Positions 59,076 through 64,000 of a stretch of DNA of 64,000 nucleotides are shown here, one piece after another; the first letter of the stretch is position 1, and each line of letters starts with the position of its first letter. The stretch is from NCBI GenBank assembly GCA_024138025.1, contig JAMXBD010000024.1, forward strand, positions 2,480,001-2,544,000, read 5' to 3'. Origin of the DNA: Combretum micranthum. Its lineage: Eukaryota; Streptophyta; Magnoliopsida; Myrtales; Combretaceae. Below the pieces are notes generated by a model. It made no database searches. It saw only the letters and a list, made by a program, of their open reading frames with translations, and was not told the origin of the DNA. The position numbers were made by a program, and so were the translations under genes.

Positions 59076-60661
59076 CCATTCAACAATAAAAGAAAATTCA
59101 TAATGTGCCTTTGACATATTGAAGAAATTACTGTTGAAGGATAGAACTATGTTCATTGACAACTCAAAGCATTACCTTATATATTTAGATGCAAATGATG
59201 ATGATAAATTCATGATATCCCTTGAAAAGCTCACTAAAGAAGTTTTGGGGAAGTGTGAGCTCTCCATACCAATGTGAGTGACTAAAGCATTTATAGTGGT
59301 ATCAAGAAATCCATTGACGTTTCCTGTTTTTAAGTTCCTTTGACTTCCTATTTGTAGCAATTATGACATCCTTGTGTGTTGTGACACCAAGGTGAGGAAC
59401 ACAAATTGCTACTGAGTAAAACCACCATAGAAATTAGGGTTTGTTGGAACTCCCCTAAGCAAATCTGCTTGGAACTCACTCCGACTATCTGCTTGCCTGC
59501 CTTCTTCTCTCTCCTCTTCAGTGTTTTTATCTCCAGAACTTGACTTTCCACACTGGCATTGTTGTAACTAACTTGCCACCTCAGCATATCTTGTCAACTC
59601 AGTTTTATTCATTACTTTACTTCTATTGGCTTATCTTGCCAACTCAGCTTTATTCTTTACTTTGCTATTACAACTATACTACTAGATCGTTCCTTAAATG
59701 ACTTATTTCTTTAATCTCCTCGAGTTACTTTTTTAATTATTTTTCACTACTTGAGTTCTATCAGCCTGACTTTCATTGTTGAGCTTAAATTTCACTTGAG
59801 AGCAAAATTTAAAATTATATTAGGGTATTTATTTTGCAGAAAACTTTTTTTTGGGCAAATCCTTCGACTTGTTAAATATTGTTGTAGATATCCCAAGAGG
59901 TTGCAGCTATTAGTGGTGGCACTAAATTGTTGGTAATTGCAGTTATTTGTCGTGAAAAGTTTATAAAAATGAAAACAAGGAATATGATTTCTGTTTTTTA
60001 AAAGAGCGAATCATTTCCCTTATTGTCCATTAGTATTTATTTTGTTTGTTAATCACCACCACCACCATCTGCTGGGTGCCACCTTTGCCTTTCACCATCA
60101 CACATAGCTAATAGCATTATGATAATATTTGATAATTCTGAAAATTTAACATGATAAATGTAAAAAAGAGGTCCAAAAATGATTTTTCTTTTTAGAACTT
60201 ACTTAATCTTTGTCTACAAGTTTGTTTTTGGGCTTTCACTATTTGTAAAGGAAAGCTTGTGCTGCTGTGTGTTGCTACATATGAGAATAAAGGAATGTTA
60301 AAGAAGTGGAGCTACAAGAATCATTAGTGAATGCGAGTTTCTAGAAAAGCTGTCAATTCTATTGGGATTCTAGATTTGAGCTTTGAATTGTAATTCTTAG
60401 ATGGTTTTTAGAGGTGCACAGGTTCTTTGAGCTTAGTATTAGTTGGTAGCTGCACTCATTTAGTCTTTTGTTTTTGTACAGTGGACTATACCTTGATAAA
60501 GCTCTATATTTTTTATTAACGAAATCTCTGGACTTGTCCCTAATTCTTTACTGATTTTGAATTTTCTTTGAAAGTTTTTTTTTTGTTTGTCTTATAAAAC
60601 AAATATATTCTTTAGCAAATAGAAGAGGAGGTTGTTGCTATTTGAAGTCCTGAAAATTTAG

Positions 60662-60773
60662 GGTTGCAATGGTGCTCGAGCTTAGCTTGATTCAACTGTT
60701 CTCAAATCAAATTCGAGTAAAAATCGAGTTGAGATTGGATAGTTTGTGAACCGGCTTGGTTTTATTTACACCC
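60662..60773. mobile_element. Small hAT-like MITE remnant
   Basis: About 110 bp with AGGGTTGCAATGGTGC at one end and TTTATTTACACCCT at the other (imperfect inverted repeat). Inside are GCTCGAGCTTAGCTTG, TCGAGT and AATCGAG words like those at 1655-2160. 60774-61378 shows no features beyond a C-rich CCACCCACACCCACCCCCCA stretch near 61161-61180. Confidence 0.35.
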
Positions 60774-61378
60774 TTGGTTGAAATGGCGATGTGTGAAATA
60801 TAGCATACTGCCCTCATTGGTTTTATATCTGACATTGATGAGACGAAATAATCCATATATAATGCTGTGTAAAGCTTATTATTAAATTTCTTCTTGATTT
60901 CCACTAGAAAGATTTTGTGGCTATTTTTTTGGACCGAATAATTTTCTCTATTGAAATTAACTCTGTTTTTTATAAAGTTCTTTTCTTTTCTCCATCTTGG
61001 TCGATTGTGTTATTCCTTTTCAGTAAGATATCCCTTGGATCAAATAATTTTCTGTCTTTTCCATCCTTCTTTGTAAATCATGTATCTTTATCTGCTTCTC
61101 TTCTGAGAATCTGTTTACCAATCTTGTTGTTGTTGTTGTGTCCTCCCTCCCTCCACACAAACCCACCCACACCCACCCCCCAACCCCACCCCTTCTCAAA
61201 GTTAATAACTAGCTTCTTTCTTCAGGTATTTGTTTTTGAGATATTTGACACAGAAAGAATCAATTTTATGTTTCAATGCTTCCATCATACATAAATTCAT
61301 ACGTACACAAAAACAAACACATATTTTATATATTCTTTTTCTGTCCTGAGATCTCATGCTGTGCTTTTATGCCTTTAG

Positions 61379-61555
61379 GCTGCTGAAGTTGCATAAATTT
61401 CACGAAAGTGTAATGATGATTTCAACAAAGTGGCGGACAAGGTTGAACATTCTGAGGAAAAGGGGGCAGAGAATCTTTCTCTGATGAAGAAAAGGACAGT
61501 ATAAGATGCCAAAGCTGGAGAAAGCAAGTGAAGTTATGCTTCTCATTCAGGCTAG
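61379..61555 (+). other. Possible downstream exon
   Basis: After TATGCCTTTAG|GCTGCTG an acceptor-like boundary opens into 175 bases of balanced composition (AAGTGGCGGACAAGGTTG, GAGGAAAAGGGGGCAGAG) unlike the T-rich surroundings, ending CATTCAG|GCTAG. No long open frame. It could be a 3' UTR exon of the PPR gene or a non-coding exon. Confidence 0.25.
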
Positions 61556-62049
61556 TATCTTTTAAGTTTTGATATTTTCACAAGTTCCTAATTTTAAATG
61601 TGAATATTTTTTTAGAAAAGTTATATGGGAATTTAATAACTTATAGATTGATTTCATTTGATTTATTTTTTTTAAGGGAACACTTATTCCTTATATTCAT
61701 CTTTGTTCCTGCAACTTTTGTCCCTCTGGTTAGGAAAATTTTTCACTGATGGTTTGTTTATGTTGTTGGTAAGTTTTTGGTTGTCTGTTGGTGGATGTGT
61801 GCCTATTGAGCCGATTTTACTGGAAGAAGGCCAGGTAATATGTCGTCAGTTGATAGGGAAATGTTGAATTGAAGTTGCCTCATGCACATTGAAAACTTGA
61901 AAATATATATGACACCCTAAATTCTAATTCTATTACATCTAGGATTGGGGAAAGTTTGGTAATTCCCAAATTTTGCGCAGGCTGTATTGGCACTTCCTGT
62001 ATGTGCAAAATACTTCTCAAAACTCAAAGGTAGTTTATATTTGAACTCG

Positions 62050-62120
62050 AGCATATGGTCTAGTGGATGAGGGTCGAGAAATCTTATGTGCACGAGTCTT
62101 GTATTATGTGTTAAAGAGTA
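62050..62120 (+). repeat. Possible tRNA-derived SINE fragment
   Basis: TGGTCTAGTGG at 62056-62066 fits the pol III A box; CACGAGTCTT at 62091-62100 is a weak B box 35 bases downstream. No 3' tail or duplication identified. Confidence 0.25.
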
Positions 62121-62621
62121 GCTGGTCATGTAAGGATCCTATTCAGCCATTGTACTATTTCTAGTGAAAATTTTTGTAATTTTTTTTAAACTATCAATAT
62201 TGATTTCCTTTTCCCAAAATAATATGATGCAGATTTTCAATTTGATGATTAATCATTTATGGAAAAAGAATAATTACTTGTACAAAGAGTAATGTTTTTT
62301 TTCCTTTTAATTATTATATAAATTTAGTTCTAGTCAATATTTGATGAGCTTAAGATGAGCATATTTGGTCTAGCACAAAGATAGGGCTGAGATGATGAGA
62401 AAAATTACCTTGTGTGTGAATTTATCGATTTTTTAATTCTTGGTATGTATTTTTCTGTTCCAGTAATTCGTTTCATTGAACCCCATCTGCTTCGTAGTTG
62501 TGTTAAGAAAAAAATTGGCAAAAGACAAGTTGTGAACCAAAAGAACCAAACCAGGATGGCAAATCTTGGGTAAAGCAATATGGTTTTTATCAAACAAGTG
62601 ATCGCTTGGGGACTCATTTTA

Positions 62622-63362
62622 GAGCTGTGCATGCAGGATGGGTTACGCGGGCCAATCCACATAAACCAAAAAAAAACGAACTGGGTTAAAAATTTTAGCT
62701 CGTTTAATGTGCAAGCCAAAAATAACCAGCTTCCGTATAACCCGCGGGTTGATGCGGGCCAACCTATTGTGGATCGGGTTGGTCCGTGAATCCGCACTTA
62801 AAAAAACATAAAGAAATAGAGAGAAATATAAATCTTTAAAAAAAAAAAAACTAATACATTAACTTCTTTATTTTCTCTTCGCTTCACTTTTCTATTATTT
62901 AGTTGTTGAATGTTGATTATGTAATTTTTATGGAGTGATGTTTTAAACTTTCAAATTTTATATTTATTATATCCTTAGTCTTTTATCAATACTTTTCTTT
63001 TATATTTATTATACTTCTATTTAAAATAAGCAACACAATATCAATTGATAATTTTCATAATGTATTTTTCATTGCCACGCGAAAGAAAAAAAAGGGAATG
63101 AATTCTAATTTCTATTGGTTAAAATAAATTTTTTTACGTTGAAATAAATTTTCAAAATAGAAATCTATAATTTTTCATGCATGACTATCATCTAGGATTA
63201 ATATGTAGGTAATTGGCAAGATAAAAAGAAATATATTATATATTAAAATTATTAAAAATTTAAATTTAAATTTCAATTCTTATAATTTTTTAATAAAAAA
63301 ATATATTAGTGGGTTCGCGAGCTAGCTTGCATAACTCATCAACCCACACGGGGCGGGTTGTT
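62622..63362. mobile_element. hAT-like non-autonomous element with GCGGGTT repeats
   Basis: The left end (62622-62780) has GGGTTACGCGGGCCAA, TAACCCGCGGGTTGATGCGG and GATCGGGTTGGTCCG. The right end (63311-63362) has GGGTTCGCGAGC, CAACCCACACGGGGCGGGTT. GC-rich subterminal arrays at both ends enclose ~530 bp of AT-rich non-coding DNA, the usual plan of a defective hAT. Terminal inverted repeat and 8-bp duplication not resolved. Confidence 0.5.
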
Positions 63363-64000
63363 GGATTTAGCTTTTAAGTGTAGTGGATTCCTTCTTCTCA
63401 ATGGTATGAGACTTGTTTTTATCTTTTGAGATTTATTCGTATCTTGAATATTTAGTAGTTTCACATTGTTGACATTATATATAAAAGTGGATGTATTTGT
63501 GTATAAATAAATGCATACTTTTAAAAATCTTTCTAACAAATGGACTAAATATAATTTTTTTGAAGCTTAATTTTATTTCAAGTTAAAAATTTGTTATATA
63601 ATTTTTTTAAATCAATTGTTTTTATTTTAATATTAAAAAAAAAAAGACTTATGCCCCCACACATGGATATCCAAACGAGACAAATGTTTATAAAATTCCC
63701 TTCAAGCAAGTCCAACTGGCCCTTCAAACTTAGTAGATTCTCGAATGAATCATCAATTTTAAACAATGTCCAAGTTAAGCGAAGAATAGCTGAAAAACCT
63801 AAAATTATGAAATAAAAAAACCTTTTATTTTTGTTCCTTGTTGCCTAGCGCGATGCTTTCCCAAAACATATATTACTAATAATCTGTCAAGAGTAGGAAA
63901 AATAGGGAGCTTCTGTGGTCCAGTCAGTTAATTTAACAGGATCGGTCCCATCAAGTTTTAGACTGTTAATTTATTTAGAATTAATTATAGCCTTTGATCA
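63363..64000. other. AT-rich intergenic, no feature seen
   Basis: Low-complexity A/T sequence with short open frames on both strands that lack any family resemblance or codon pattern. Confidence 0.5.

Noticed and set aside
58777..59162. 108- and 92-codon frames on both strands
   Set aside because: Driven by poly-T/poly-A tracts coding Phe or Lys runs; no family resemblance.
61910..62040. Another LTR start (TGACACCCTAAATTC)
   Set aside because: No matching end, promoter or duplication could be found; similarity is limited to a few bases.

Overview
This is nuclear DNA from a flowering plant, probably a eudicot; I cannot name the species. It is AT-rich and almost entirely transposable-element (TE) sequence. 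The elements include LINE, Ty3/gypsy chromovirus LTR retrotransposons, Tat/Ogre-like LTRs and hAT DNA transposons. There is one recognisable host gene, a pentatricopeptide-repeat (PPR) gene with an intron, at 55.5-57.7 kb. There are no operons, and I see no rRNA, tRNA or CRISPR.

Left part (1-20 kb). A decayed LINE (1-1640) is followed by a hAT-like non-autonomous repeat and a minus-strand retroelement gag relic. That gag is split by a Tat-like LTR (J, 3066-15225, target duplication CAAGG). J is in turn split by a nearly complete Tekay/Del-like chromovirus (A, 3442-14130) with 2.87-kb LTRs. Further LTR fragments and a 'plant putative transposon protein' relic follow to 20 kb.

Middle part (20.2-54.6 kb). 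This is one broken hAT transposase locus split by later insertions. The insertions into the hAT are a full chromovirus (B, 21397-33812, duplication CAGAC), a Tat-like solo LTR (H1, 34693-36164, GTAAA) and a solo LTR (E, 37057-54523). E holds solo LTR D (37926-49613, CTTGA). D holds solo LTR C (38140-44290) and a second Tat-like LTR (H2). C holds a reverse-oriented solo LTR S (40144-43566, AACCC). The nest is five layers deep (hAT > E > D > C > S), and removing B restores the transposase reading frame.

Right part (54.6-64 kb). A MITE with long inverted arms lies just upstream of the PPR gene. The gene has two coding exons and one single-base frameshift. Downstream is AT-rich intergenic DNA with hAT-like remnants.

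Three things stand out. First, the chromovirus LTRs look like promoter, short exon, ~2-kb leader intron and acceptor, with a CpG-bearing short-repeat island inside the intron; the island sits at the same place in related LTRs but is built from different motifs. Second, a short acidic reading frame just after the acceptor changes mostly at synonymous sites between two diverged LTRs. Third, element B has an intron-like 134-bp segment exactly at the gag/protease junction, with a stop codon straddling the donor, which could set the Gag to Gag-Pol ratio.
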